Below, piece after piece: positions 1 through 6,227 of a DNA stretch of 6,237 bases. Position 1 is the stretch's first letter. The number at the start of each line of letters is the position of its first letter. Below the pieces are notes generated by a model. The model saw nothing but the letters and a program-made list of their open reading frames with translations, did not search any database and was not told the DNA's origin. The stretch is from Planctomycetota bacterium (lineage in GTDB: Bacteria; Planctomycetota; UBA11346). The translations under genes and the position numbers were made by a program. The stretch lies in assembly GCA_013821615.1 (NCBI GenBank), contig JACDGQ010000206.1, positions 1-6,237 on the forward strand. Direction: 5' to 3'.

Positions 1-723
1 ACCCAGGGCATGCGCGTGCGCACCTGGTCGCGCGTACCCAAGGGCAGCGGCCTGGGCGCGAGCAGCATCCTGGCCGCGGCGCTGCTCACCGCCCTGCAGC
101 GCGCCGCCGGGCGACCGGCCGATCCGCGCACGGTCAGCGAGCTGGTGCTGTCGCTCGAGCAGCGCATGACCACCGGCGGCGGTTGGCAGGACCAGATCGG
201 CGGGCTCTATCCCGGGGTCAAGTGCATCACCAGCGTGCCGACGCGGCCGCTGCGCATCACGGTCGAGCAGGTGCCGCTGATCGCCGGGGTGCGCCAGGAG
301 CTGGAGCAGCGCCTGGTCATCACCTTCACCGGCCAGGAGCGCCTCGCCAAGAACGTGCTGCAGATCGTGGTCGCGCGCTACCTGCAGCGTGACCGGCGCG
401 TGCTCGACGCCATCACCCGCCTGGTCGAACTCGCCGGCGAGGGCCAGCGCTGTCTCGCGCTCGGCGACCTCGACGGCCTCGGCCGCGTCCTGCGCGAGAC
501 CTGGCACGCCCACCAGCAGCTCGACCCGCACTGTAGCAATCCCGAGGTAGACGACCTGATCGCTTCGGTCGCCGACCTGTCCTGCGGCGCCAAGCTCGCG
601 GGCGCGGGCGGCGGCGGGTTCATCGGCATATTGGCCAAGGACGCGGAGGCGGCGCGGCGGATCGCGACGATCCTGGATGGGCATCGGGGGGTGCGGACGT
701 ATGGGTGGTCGTTGGTGGAGTGA
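1..723 (+). CDS. GHMP-family sugar kinase, C-terminal part; probable L-fucokinase (FKP type), 5' truncated
   Basis: This is the last 240 codons of a GHMP kinase; the reading frame is open to base 1, so the true start lies upstream. L-fucokinases phosphorylate L-fucose to fucose-1-phosphate for salvage into GDP-fucose in the cytoplasm. Visible motifs, counted from the first codon: the GHMP phosphate-binding loop PKGSGLGASS (residues 13-22), a TTGGGWQDQIGGLYPG block (about 57-72) characteristic of fucokinase and FKP proteins, TGQERLAKNVLQ (about 111-122), and the C-terminal GHMP motif GAKLAGAGGGGFI (about 196-208). The related D-glycero-D-manno-heptose 7-phosphate kinases (HddA) are the main alternative; the GGGWQDQ block favours fucokinase, but both share it in part. 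Whether an N-terminal GDP-fucose pyrophosphorylase domain is fused cannot be seen. The gene ends in TGA, eight bases before a heptamer repeat array, and converges on the CPBP protease gene. The ATG at base 10 is internal to the kinase domain and is not the start. Confidence 0.85.
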   Translation, partial: TQGMRVRTWSRVPKGSGLGASSILAAALLTALQRAAGRPADPRTVSELVLSLEQRMTTGGGWQDQIGGLYPGVKCITSVPTRPLRITVEQVPLIAGVRQELEQRLVITFTGQERLAKNVLQIVVARYLQRDRRVLDAITRLVELAGEGQRCLALGDLDGLGRVLRETWHAHQQLDPHCSNPEVDDLIASVADLSCGAKLAGAGGGGFIGILAKDAEAARRIATILDGHRGVRTYGWSLVE

Positions 724-731
724 GTGAATCT

Positions 732-759
732 GGCTGACGGCTGACGGCTGGCGGCTGGC
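732..759 (+). repeat. Tandem heptamer array, 4 copies of GGCTGRC
   Basis: Four consecutive 7-bp units are seen: two GGCTGAC (732-738, 739-745) followed by two GGCTGGC (746-752, 753-759), then a degenerate GGCTCC. The array starts eight bases after the stop codon of the kinase gene. Its unit is nearly the reverse complement of the CCTCAGC unit at 841-910, so the two arrays are inverted relative to each other. Confidence 0.85.
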
Positions 760-819
760 GGCTCCTTGTCCGTGGTCATGGTTTGGTGTGCAGCGATTGA
801 CCGTCATTCACCATCGTGC

Positions 820-844
820 GAGGCCGGCGCGTAGCGCCGGCCTC
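820..844. repeat. Perfect 11-bp inverted repeat (hairpin), candidate bidirectional terminator or REP-like palindrome
   Basis: GAGGCCGGCGC (820-830) is exactly complementary to GCGCCGGCCTC (834-844) with a 3-base GTA loop. It lies between two convergent genes, where a terminator serving both would be expected, but no T-run follows the stem on either strand, so intrinsic termination is unproven. The right arm overlaps the first unit of the heptamer array that starts at 841. It may instead be a repetitive extragenic palindrome. Confidence 0.6.
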
Positions 845-910
845 AGCCCTCAGCCCTCAGCCCTCAGCCCTCAGTCCTCAGCCCTCAGTCCTCAGCCCTC
901 AGCCCTCAGC
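841..910 (-). repeat. Tandem heptamer array, 10 copies of CCTCAGC (GCTGAGG on the minus strand)
   Basis: Ten uninterrupted 7-bp units run from 841 to 910. Eight are CCTCAGC and two (units 5 at 869-875 and 7 at 883-889) are CCTCAGT. The tenth unit contains the TGA stop codon of the minus-strand CPBP gene (906-908), so the array abuts and slightly enters that gene. Read on the plus strand it gives a repetitive Ser/Pro/Gln-rich peptide, which is an artefact. Such a perfect array is expected to vary in copy number by slippage. Confidence 0.95.
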
Positions 911-1652
911 CCGCAAAATCCAGCCATTCCGGCGGTGCGAACACCCGCAGCGTGTTGAAGCCGGCGTGCGCGCCCACCGCCACCGCCAGTCCATGGCGCA
1001 GGAAGGCGATCCCATAGAGCACGCCGGCGGCGGTGCGCTCGATGAACACCGGCCATGCGAAGGGTTCGGCGCCGGGGAAGTGGTTGATCGCGACGGTGTG
1101 GGCGAGACTGAAGAGCGGGGCGCTCACCGCCAAGCCGACCACGGCGGCGAGGATGGCGGGCACGTGCAGGGTGCGCAGCAGCAGCACCAGACCGCCGAGC
1201 AGCAGGGCGCGGAAGATCAACTCCTCCTGAAAGGCGCCGCACAGCGCCAGGCCGGCCGGGCCAGCGAGCTGGTCTGGCCCGAAGCGGTGCCAGGCGCCAG
1301 CCAAGGCGACGCGCGCCGCGATCCAGGCCAGGCTCCACGCCAGGGCGAAGCCCAGGGTCCTGGCCGCGGGCGGCTTCCAGGGCCAGCCCCCGAAGACCTG
1401 GGCGAGCAGCGCGCCCACGATCAGGGCGATCAGCGGCAGCACCGGCAGGGTCAGGCCGACCAGGCCGCCGAGGTGGGCGAGGATGGGGTCGGCGAGCAGC
1501 TGCTGCTGGCCGATGCCGAAGCCGTGCCAGCGCAGCAGTTCGCCGGTCACCGCCAGTGGAACGAGGCAGACCAGGACGGTGAGGGGGGCGCGCAGCTCGG
1601 CGGCGGCGTCGGCTGTTGGTGCCGTGGGCGCGGGGGGATGCGTCTCTGACAT
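906..1652 (-). CDS. CPBP-family intramembrane metalloprotease (type II CAAX protease / Rce1-like)
   Basis: The product is a 248-residue polytopic membrane protein of the CPBP (CAAX protease and bacteriocin-processing) family. These are membrane-embedded metal-dependent endopeptidases; their bacterial substrates are mostly unknown. Numbered from the chosen ATG (1650-1652 on the minus strand), the three family motifs are intact: EELIFR (E143, E144, R148), the FxxxH motif FSLAH (F181, H185) and HxxxN in HAGFN (H229, N233). Hydrophobic segments lie near residues 24-40, 58-85, 100-118, 132-160, 164-182 and 208-228, consistent with several transmembrane helices. The frame stays open upstream to 1841, but that extension is not hydrophobic, is rich in Pro and Arg, and overlaps the start of the divergent hydrolase, so MSETHPP is the more likely start even though no clear Shine-Dalgarno sequence precedes it. 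The stop codon lies in the tenth heptamer of the 841-910 array. The neighbours give no hint of the substrate. Confidence 0.85.
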   Translation of the reverse strand: MSETHPPAPTAPTADAAAELRAPLTVLVCLVPLAVTGELLRWHGFGIGQQQLLADPILAHLGGLVGLTLPVLPLIALIVGALLAQVFGGWPWKPPAARTLGFALAWSLAWIAARVALAGAWHRFGPDQLAGPAGLALCGAFQEELIFRALLLGGLVLLLRTLHVPAILAAVVGLAVSAPLFSLAHTVAINHFPGAEPFAWPVFIERTAAGVLYGIAFLRHGLAVAVGAHAGFNTLRVFAPPEWLDFAG

Positions 1653-1782
1653 GGACGGGTGACGGTGAGCGGGAGGACGGGTCTGTCCAGTCCCCGCAGG
1701 CCGAACTGGGCCCGGATCGCAGGTTGCGGTTGGCCCGACATCCGTGAATGATGCCCGCCATTCCCATCCCATGAGGCCGCCC
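1653..1782. promoter_or_regulatory. Divergent intergenic region, presumed to hold both promoters
   Basis: The CPBP protease gene and the exported hydrolase gene are transcribed away from each other across these 130 bp, so both promoters should lie here. I see no convincing -35/-10 pair on either strand. The only clear signal is GAGG at 1773-1776, six bases before the ATG at 1783, which supports that start for the hydrolase gene. Confidence 0.35.
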
Positions 1783-3192
1783 ATGCGCTCCGCGTTGATT
1801 CTGCTCCTCTGCTGCGCCTGCGCGGTCGTGCCGGCCGCCACGCCCCGGGATCCCGCCGAGAGCGGCCAGGTGTGGTTGAAGGACGAGGCCGGTCAGGAGA
1901 TCATCCAGTACCAGGTCCGCTCGCCGGCCAAGCCCCTCCCTGGCAAGCTCGGTCTCATCCTATGCTGCCATGGTTCGAACGGTGATTCGGGGAGCCTGAT
2001 CGGCGCGGTCGTGTCCGGCCTCGAGAAGGCGGGCATGCGCGACGGTTACGTGGTCGTCGGTCTGAAGGCCAAGGCCGCGAGCTGGACCGACGCCGACGAC
2101 GCGCCGGTCACCGCCTTCATCACCTGGGCGCTCGCGCACTACCCGCTCGATGCGCGGCGCGTGTACGGATACGGCTATTCCTCCGGTTCGTTCTTCCTCA
2201 ACCGCTACGCGCCCAACCACTCCGAGCTGGTCGCCGGCGCGATCACGTGGGTCGGCGGGCAGGGCGGCCTGAAGACCGATGCCGAGCCCGCCACGGTCGC
2301 GGACATCTATTGGATCACCGGCAAGCTCGACAAGACGGTGAGCGCCGAGAAGTGCCGCGTCGACATGCAGGCCTTCGTCAAGCGCGGCTGTCAGTGCATC
2401 TACCGCGAGATGCGCGACCTGGCCCATGAGGTGGGTCGCGAACCGTGCCAGGAAGACGCCTTCCACTTCCTGCGCGCGCTGCGCAACCGTCGGCAGGCGC
2501 TCGGCGCCGAGGACCAGGCCTTCATCGACCAGTTCGCCGATGCGGACAAGGCCAAGCGCATGCTCACCTCCGCTCCCGCGTGGATGCGCGTGGTGCAGAT
2601 CGGGGGGCCACAGGCGGCGCCGGCGGTGCTCGCCGGTCTGGCCAGCGACAAGGACGGGCCGCGCGGCAATGCCGCGACCACCTGCACCACCACCATGTTC
2701 GACGGACGCGTGGTCGCAGCGCTGGTGCCGCTGCTTGACGCGAAGTCGCCTGGCATGCGCGAGCTCGCGGTGAACGCCCTCACCGCGCAGGCCGAGTGGG
2801 ACCAGCCGGGCGCGCAGGATGCGCTGTGCGATTTCCTCGCCGAACCCAAGCGTCCGGTCGTCGCGCGGCGCGCGATCGCGGCGGGGCTCGGCAAGGTCGT
2901 GCGCATCGACCTGCAGGGCTCCTATCGCTTCGCCCGCGCGATCTGGACGCTGGTCGAAGCGCTCGACGACGAGGACGGCGGCGTGCGCGCGCTCGCTTTG
3001 GCTGGGCTGGATCCCGCGAAAGCCGATGCCATGGCTTTCGGCTACCGGCCAGAGGCGCCCAAGACCGGCCGCGCCGCCGCGCTCGAGAAGTGGCGCGCCT
3101 GGTGTGTGGGCGTGTGCGGGGCGCGCCCCGCGGTCTCGCCGCCTGCCGCGGTCGCAGCGCCGATCGCGGTGGCGCCGCCTGCCGCTCCCTGA
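1783..3192 (+). CDS. Exported alpha/beta-hydrolase with C-terminal HEAT-like region
   Basis: This is a 469-residue predicted secreted protein. Residues 1-19 form a signal peptide (MRSALILLLCCACAVVPAA), probably cut after the VPA/PAA region; the cysteines in it do not make a canonical lipobox. Residues about 55-235 resemble the alpha/beta-hydrolase fold of dienelactone hydrolase or PHB-depolymerase-like esterases: an oxyanion-side CCHGSNGD (His63-Gly64), a nucleophile elbow GYSSG (Ser133), an acid candidate Asp183 in ITGKLD, and a His candidate His215 in DLAHEV. The triad assignment is by pattern only. Residues about 260-420 are Ala/Leu-rich helical pairs with spacing like HEAT repeats, ending in ALEKWRAW, then a Pro/Ala-rich tail (about 448-469). 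The substrate is unknown. The frame also opens at a GTG at 1744 and an ATG at 1771; 1783 was chosen because GAGG sits six bases upstream and the signal peptide then starts directly. It converges on the cystathionine gamma-synthase gene with a 30-bp gap. Confidence 0.75.
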   Translation: MRSALILLLCCACAVVPAATPRDPAESGQVWLKDEAGQEIIQYQVRSPAKPLPGKLGLILCCHGSNGDSGSLIGAVVSGLEKAGMRDGYVVVGLKAKAASWTDADDAPVTAFITWALAHYPLDARRVYGYGYSSGSFFLNRYAPNHSELVAGAITWVGGQGGLKTDAEPATVADIYWITGKLDKTVSAEKCRVDMQAFVKRGCQCIYREMRDLAHEVGREPCQEDAFHFLRALRNRRQALGAEDQAFIDQFADADKAKRMLTSAPAWMRVVQIGGPQAAPAVLAGLASDKDGPRGNAATTCTTTMFDGRVVAALVPLLDAKSPGMRELAVNALTAQAEWDQPGAQDALCDFLAEPKRPVVARRAIAAGLGKVVRIDLQGSYRFARAIWTLVEALDDEDGGVRALALAGLDPAKADAMAFGYRPEAPKTGRAAALEKWRAWCVGVCGARPAVSPPAAVAAPIAVAPPAAP

Positions 3193-3222
3193 TACCTGAC
3201 GGCCTGGACGCGGTCGACCCGC

Positions 3223-4395
3223 TCAGACCTTCGCCAACGCCTGGTCGAGGTCGGCGATCAGGTCGTCTGCACCCTCCAACCCGACGCTCATGCGGATGAG
3301 GTTGGGGTGGATGCCGAGCGTCACCAGCTCCGCCGGGGTCTTGTCATAGTAGCTCATCAGCGCCGGCTGCTCGATCAGCGATTCGGGCCCGCCCAGGCTC
3401 GGCGCCAGATAGGGGATCTCGCAGGCGTCGATCATGCGGCTGCCCGCGGGCAGGTCGCCCTTGACGGTGAAGCTGACCAGACCGCCGAAGCCGCGCATCT
3501 GCCGGGCCGCGATGGCGTGCGCGGGATGACTGGCGAGCCCCGGGTACCACACGCGCTCGACCTTGGGATGCTGCTCGAGGAAGCCGGCGATGCGCAGGCC
3601 GCTCTCGTTGTGGTGGCGCATGCGGACGGCGAAGGTCTTGAGGCCGCGGATCAGCATGTACGCGGTGAACGGCGAGGCGAGCGCGCCGAACATGCCCTGG
3701 TGGTCGCGGATCGCCTGGATCAGGTCAGTGCGCCCGACCACCACGCCGGCCATCAGGTCGTTGTGCCCACCGAGGTACTTGGTCGCCGAGTGGATGACCA
3801 GGTCGATGCCGTAGGACAGCGGGTTGAGGTTGTAGGGCGTGGCCAGCGTCGCGTCGATCAGGGTCTTGATGCGCTGCGCCTTCGCCAGCTTGGCCAGCTC
3901 CTCGAGGTCGATGCAGTTCAGATAGGGGTTGGTCGGGCTCTCGGTGATGATCAGGCGCGTCTTGGGCGTGATCGCCGCGGCGATGCCGGCGACCGAGGGC
4001 TCGCAGCTGGTGTGCTCGACGCCGAATTTGGCGAGGAACTCGCGCACGAAGACGCGCGTCTTGCGGTAGCTGTCGGCGGTGATGACGATGTGCAGGCCCG
4101 GCTTCACCATCGCCAGCAGCGTGGTGACGATCGCCGACATCCCGGTCGAGGTCAACAACGCCGCCTCGCCGCCGTCGAGAGCGGCGAGCTTGGCCTCGGC
4201 GACCTCCTGGGTGGGGTTGCCGTAGCGGCCGTACTCTTCGGTGCGCTGGTGCTCGCCGCGGAAGTAGCGGTGCAGCTCGTCGGTGTTCTCAAACGGGTAG
4301 GCCGTCGCCATGATCAACGGCGTGACCAGGGAATCGTGGGCCTTGTCGCGCGGCTCGCCGGCGTGGACGGACAGGGTTTCGATCGAACGGGCCAT
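3223..4395 (-). CDS. Cystathionine gamma-synthase-like PLP enzyme (Cys/Met metabolism family, plant-like subtype)
   Basis: This 390-residue protein has the full length of Cys/Met-metabolism PLP enzymes. Cystathionine gamma-synthase condenses an activated homoserine with cysteine to make cystathionine on the way to methionine; some relatives use sulfide directly. Visible features: cofactor-phosphate contacts Tyr55 and Arg57 in YGRYGNPT (55-62), ESPTNPYL (152-159), Asp181 for the pyridine nitrogen, the Schiff-base lysine Lys206 in SATKYLGGHND (203-213), and the C-terminal SLGGPESLIEQPALMSY block (333-349). The YGRYGNPT, SYRKTRVF (109-116) and EQPALMSYY patterns are closer to my recollection of plant cystathionine gamma-synthase than to E. 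coli MetB, which has YSRSGNPT and YGGSYR. Plant enzymes use O-phosphohomoserine; the substrate here cannot be read from sequence, and an O-acetyl- or O-succinylhomoserine enzyme or a gamma-lyase are alternatives. The ATG has only a weak ribosome site. It lies 62 bp downstream of the JAMM peptidase gene on the same strand, so cotranscription is likely. Confidence 0.88.
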   Translation of the reverse strand: MARSIETLSVHAGEPRDKAHDSLVTPLIMATAYPFENTDELHRYFRGEHQRTEEYGRYGNPTQEVAEAKLAALDGGEAALLTSTGMSAIVTTLLAMVKPGLHIVITADSYRKTRVFVREFLAKFGVEHTSCEPSVAGIAAAITPKTRLIITESPTNPYLNCIDLEELAKLAKAQRIKTLIDATLATPYNLNPLSYGIDLVIHSATKYLGGHNDLMAGVVVGRTDLIQAIRDHQGMFGALASPFTAYMLIRGLKTFAVRMRHHNESGLRIAGFLEQHPKVERVWYPGLASHPAHAIAARQMRGFGGLVSFTVKGDLPAGSRMIDACEIPYLAPSLGGPESLIEQPALMSYYDKTPAELVTLGIHPNLIRMSVGLEGADDLIADLDQALAKV

Positions 4396-4457
4396 TGCTC
4401 AGGCGTCCGGCTGGGAAAGGGGGGCGATGCGGGGTGCGGAGTGGAGGACGCGGACCA

Positions 4458-4943
4458 TCAGCGGCCGCTCCGGGCGAATTCCGGGTAGCTCTGGACCAGG
4501 GCGAAGTCCGCGCCGTCCCAGCTGAAGGACTTGGCCTCGACGATGCGGTCCGGCTGGCAGTCGATGACGATCTGCAGCAGCCCGGGGTACACCGGCACGC
4601 CATCCGGAGCAGCGTATTTGCGGTCTTCCGCGCTGAAATACGCCCCGCAGTCAATGTGGCTGTGGAAGAAGGCCAGCCAGCGCTCACCGGCGGCCTCGGC
4701 CTCGCGCACCAGCCGCCCCATTTTCGCTTCGTTGACGCTGAAGGCGTCGCGTGCAGTGCGTGGATATTCGACCGGGTCCATGGCGTGCAGGCGATTGGCG
4801 AGATTGTCGAGCGGCACGCAGCGCGTCGCACGCAGGCCGGCGGCTTCCGCGATCCCGAAGAGCAGTCCGCAGCCTTCGTCGGGATAGCACGCGCGGGCGT
4901 GGTCCTGCATCTGGGTGATGAGCGGGCTGGGGATGGCGAGCAC
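4458..4943 (-). CDS. JAMM/MPN-domain (M67 family) zinc metallopeptidase
   Basis: This is a 161-residue single-domain JAMM protein. The metal site is complete: Glu23 in PDEGCGLLFG, then HSH (His94, His96), Ser104 and Asp107, matching HxHx7SxxD exactly. Eukaryotic JAMM enzymes cleave ubiquitin; bacterial stand-alone versions of this size include Mec of Mycobacterium tuberculosis, which releases an amino acid from the sulfur-carrier protein CysO, and HcyD of Wolinella, which matures the carrier HcyS. No carrier or E1-like gene is in this window, so the substrate is unknown. The start is a GTG (4941-4943) with AGGA (complement of 4952-4955) eight bases upstream; this start gives the expected short N-terminal strand and helix before Glu23. 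The cystathionine gamma-synthase gene follows 62 bp downstream on the same strand, hinting at a role in sulfur amino acid metabolism. The gene diverges from pheS. Confidence 0.87.
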   Translation of the reverse strand: MLAIPSPLITQMQDHARACYPDEGCGLLFGIAEAAGLRATRCVPLDNLANRLHAMDPVEYPRTARDAFSVNEAKMGRLVREAEAAGERWLAFFHSHIDCGAYFSAEDRKYAAPDGVPVYPGLLQIVIDCQPDRIVEAKSFSWDGADFALVQSYPEFARSGR

Positions 4944-5028
4944 GGCGGGGTTCCTGCGTATCTGCCTGAGGGATCAGATGGGAGCGCGGTGGCGGGTCCG
5001 TCCAGGCGGCGACGGATCCAGGGTCGGC

Positions 5029-5119
5029 GCAGGGTAGGGGGGTGGGGCTGGGGCGCAATGCGCGTGGGGGCCCGCTCGTTGCGCGCTGCCGCACGCGGCC
5101 TACCCTGCCGGCCCCCACG
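5029..5119 (+). promoter_or_regulatory. pheS leader with two crossing 10-bp inverted repeats
   Basis: In the 189-bp gap between the JAMM gene and pheS, GCAGGGTAGG (5029-5038) is exactly complementary to CCTACCCTGC (5099-5108), and CGTGGGGGCC (5063-5072) to GGCCCCCACG (5110-5119). The two pairings cross, so in RNA they would either compete or form a pseudoknot. The second stem ends directly against the purine-rich ribosome site (GGAGAGG, 5120-5126). No run of Phe codons marking a PheM-type leader peptide is seen, and no T-box features were recognised. The sequence is G-rich, so chance pairing remains possible. Confidence 0.35.
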
Positions 5120-5132
5120 GGAGAGGATGTCC

Positions 5133-6176
5133 ATGGCCTTGCAGGACGAGCTGGAACAGGCGCAGACCGCGGCCCTGGCGGCCTTCGCCGCCGCCACCGA
5201 CGCCGCCGCGGTCGAGGCCGTGCGCGTCGCCTGGCTGGGCCGCAGCGGACGCATCAAGGCGCTGCAGCAGGGCTTCGGCGCCGCCAGCCCGGAGGAGAAG
5301 CGGCAGCTCGGACCGCTCTTCAACACCGTCATGGAGGCGCTCAAGGCCGCGCTGGTGGACGCCCAGGCGCGCGTCTCGAGCGCCGAGACCGATGTCCCCA
5401 TCGACCTCACCCTGCCGGAACGGCCGCGCCCGGTCGGCAGCGTCCACCCACTCAGCCAGGTCGCGGAGGAGGTCGAGCGCATCTTCTCCAGCATGGGCTA
5501 CGCGGTGGTCGACGGTCCGCACATCGAGGCCGACGAGTTCAACTTCGGCCGCCTGAACATCCCGCCCGACCACCCCGCGCGCGACAGCCAGGACACCTTC
5601 TGGCTCGACCTGCCCGGCGCCGCCGAGAAGCGCCTGCTGCGCACCCACACCAGCTCGGTGCAGAGCCGCACCTACCAGCAGGTCGGGCTCGGCAAGCTCA
5701 CGCCGCCCTTCCGCCGCGTGGTCGTCGGCAAGGTCTTCCGCTACGAGGCGGTCGATGCCACCCACGACAACACCTTCACCCAGGTCGAGGGCTTCGTGGT
5801 CGACCGCGACATCACCGTCGCGCATCTGATCGGCACCATCCGCACCATGCTCACCGCGGTTCTGCGCCGCGACGATGTCGAGGTGCGTCTGCGCCCGAGC
5901 TTCTTCCCCTTCGTCGAACCCGGCTTCGAAGTCGACGTGCGCCTGACCAGCGCCGAACCCGGCAGCCGCTTCGCGCGCTGGGTCGAGCTGCTCGGCTGCG
6001 GCATGATCCACCCGCGCGTCCTGGAAGCCGGCGGCATCGATCCCGCGGAGTGGCAGGGCTTCGCCTTCGGCCTGGGTCTGGAGCGCCTGGCGATGATCCG
6101 CCACGGCATCGCCGACATCCGCGTCTTCAACGGCGCGGACCTGCGCAGCCTCGAGCAGTTCGGCGCGTACGGTTGA
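5133..6176 (+). CDS. pheS: Phenylalanine--tRNA ligase alpha subunit
   Basis: This class II aminoacyl-tRNA synthetase subunit charges tRNA-Phe with phenylalanine as an alpha2beta2 enzyme with PheT in the cytoplasm. The 347-residue length fits bacterial PheS (E. coli 327). Residues 1-90 are the helical, coiled-coil tRNA-binding arm; RPVGSVHPLSQV (99-110) begins the catalytic domain. Further conserved blocks are HPARDSQDTFWL (147-158), LLRTHTSSVQSR (168-179), motif 2 with GKVFRYEAVDATHDNTFTQ (199-217), RPSFFPFVEPG (254-264) and motif 3 GFAFGLGLERLAMIRHGI (309-326). The ATG at 5133 was chosen because GAGG (5123-5126) precedes it by six bases; an in-frame ATG at 5127 abuts that site and would add two residues. 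The frame is open upstream to 4395, but that stretch runs antisense to the JAMM gene and has no PheS homology. The genes that often precede pheS (infC, rpmI, rplT) are not upstream here. No pheT start is visible in the remaining 61 bp. Confidence 0.97.
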   Translation: MALQDELEQAQTAALAAFAAATDAAAVEAVRVAWLGRSGRIKALQQGFGAASPEEKRQLGPLFNTVMEALKAALVDAQARVSSAETDVPIDLTLPERPRPVGSVHPLSQVAEEVERIFSSMGYAVVDGPHIEADEFNFGRLNIPPDHPARDSQDTFWLDLPGAAEKRLLRTHTSSVQSRTYQQVGLGKLTPPFRRVVVGKVFRYEAVDATHDNTFTQVEGFVVDRDITVAHLIGTIRTMLTAVLRRDDVEVRLRPSFFPFVEPGFEVDVRLTSAEPGSRFARWVELLGCGMIHPRVLEAGGIDPAEWQGFAFGLGLERLAMIRHGIADIRVFNGADLRSLEQFGAYG

Positions 6177-6211
6177 GCGGAACGCTGCGGAGAACGGGAT
6201 AGAACAGGAGG

Positions 6212-6227
6212 GCGCGGAGGCGCGGAG
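6212..6227. repeat. Two tandem copies of the octamer GCGCGGAG, at the window edge
   Basis: GCGCGGAG occurs at 6212-6219 and 6220-6227, within a purine-rich tract following pheS (6177-6237). Similar GCGGAG fragments occur at 6187-6192. It resembles the short tandem extragenic repeats seen in the fucokinase-CPBP gap, but with a different unit length and sequence. The array may continue past the window end. No coding start is seen in this tract. Confidence 0.6.

Noticed and set aside
816..1649. Long plus-strand open frame beginning with a Ser/Pro/Gln repeat peptide
   Set aside because: Its start is a translation of the heptamer array and the rest is antisense to the CPBP protease gene, which has intact family motifs.
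1744..1782. Earlier GTG (1744) or ATG (1771) start for the exported hydrolase
   Set aside because: The ATG at 1783 has a GAGG six bases upstream and places the signal peptide at the exact N-terminus; the earlier starts add an unneeded polar leader. The 1771 ATG remains possible.
1653..1841. N-terminal extension of the CPBP protein in the same frame
   Set aside because: It adds 63 Pro/Arg-rich residues with no family resemblance and overlaps the start of the divergent hydrolase gene.
3193..3222. GGTCGACC palindrome (3212-3219) in the 30-bp convergent gap as a terminator
   Set aside because: It is an 8-bp palindrome with no loop and no T-run, so it cannot form a useful hairpin.
3307..4488. 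Plus-strand open frame of about 390 codons
   Set aside because: It is antisense to the cystathionine gamma-synthase gene; long antisense frames are common at this G+C content and the product resembles no family I know.
4395..5132. In-frame upstream extension of pheS
   Set aside because: It runs antisense to the JAMM gene, lacks PheS homology, and a good ribosome site lies at 5123-5126 just before the usual PheS N-terminus.
5100..6104. Minus-strand open frame opposite pheS
   Set aside because: It is the antisense shadow of a clearly conserved pheS gene.
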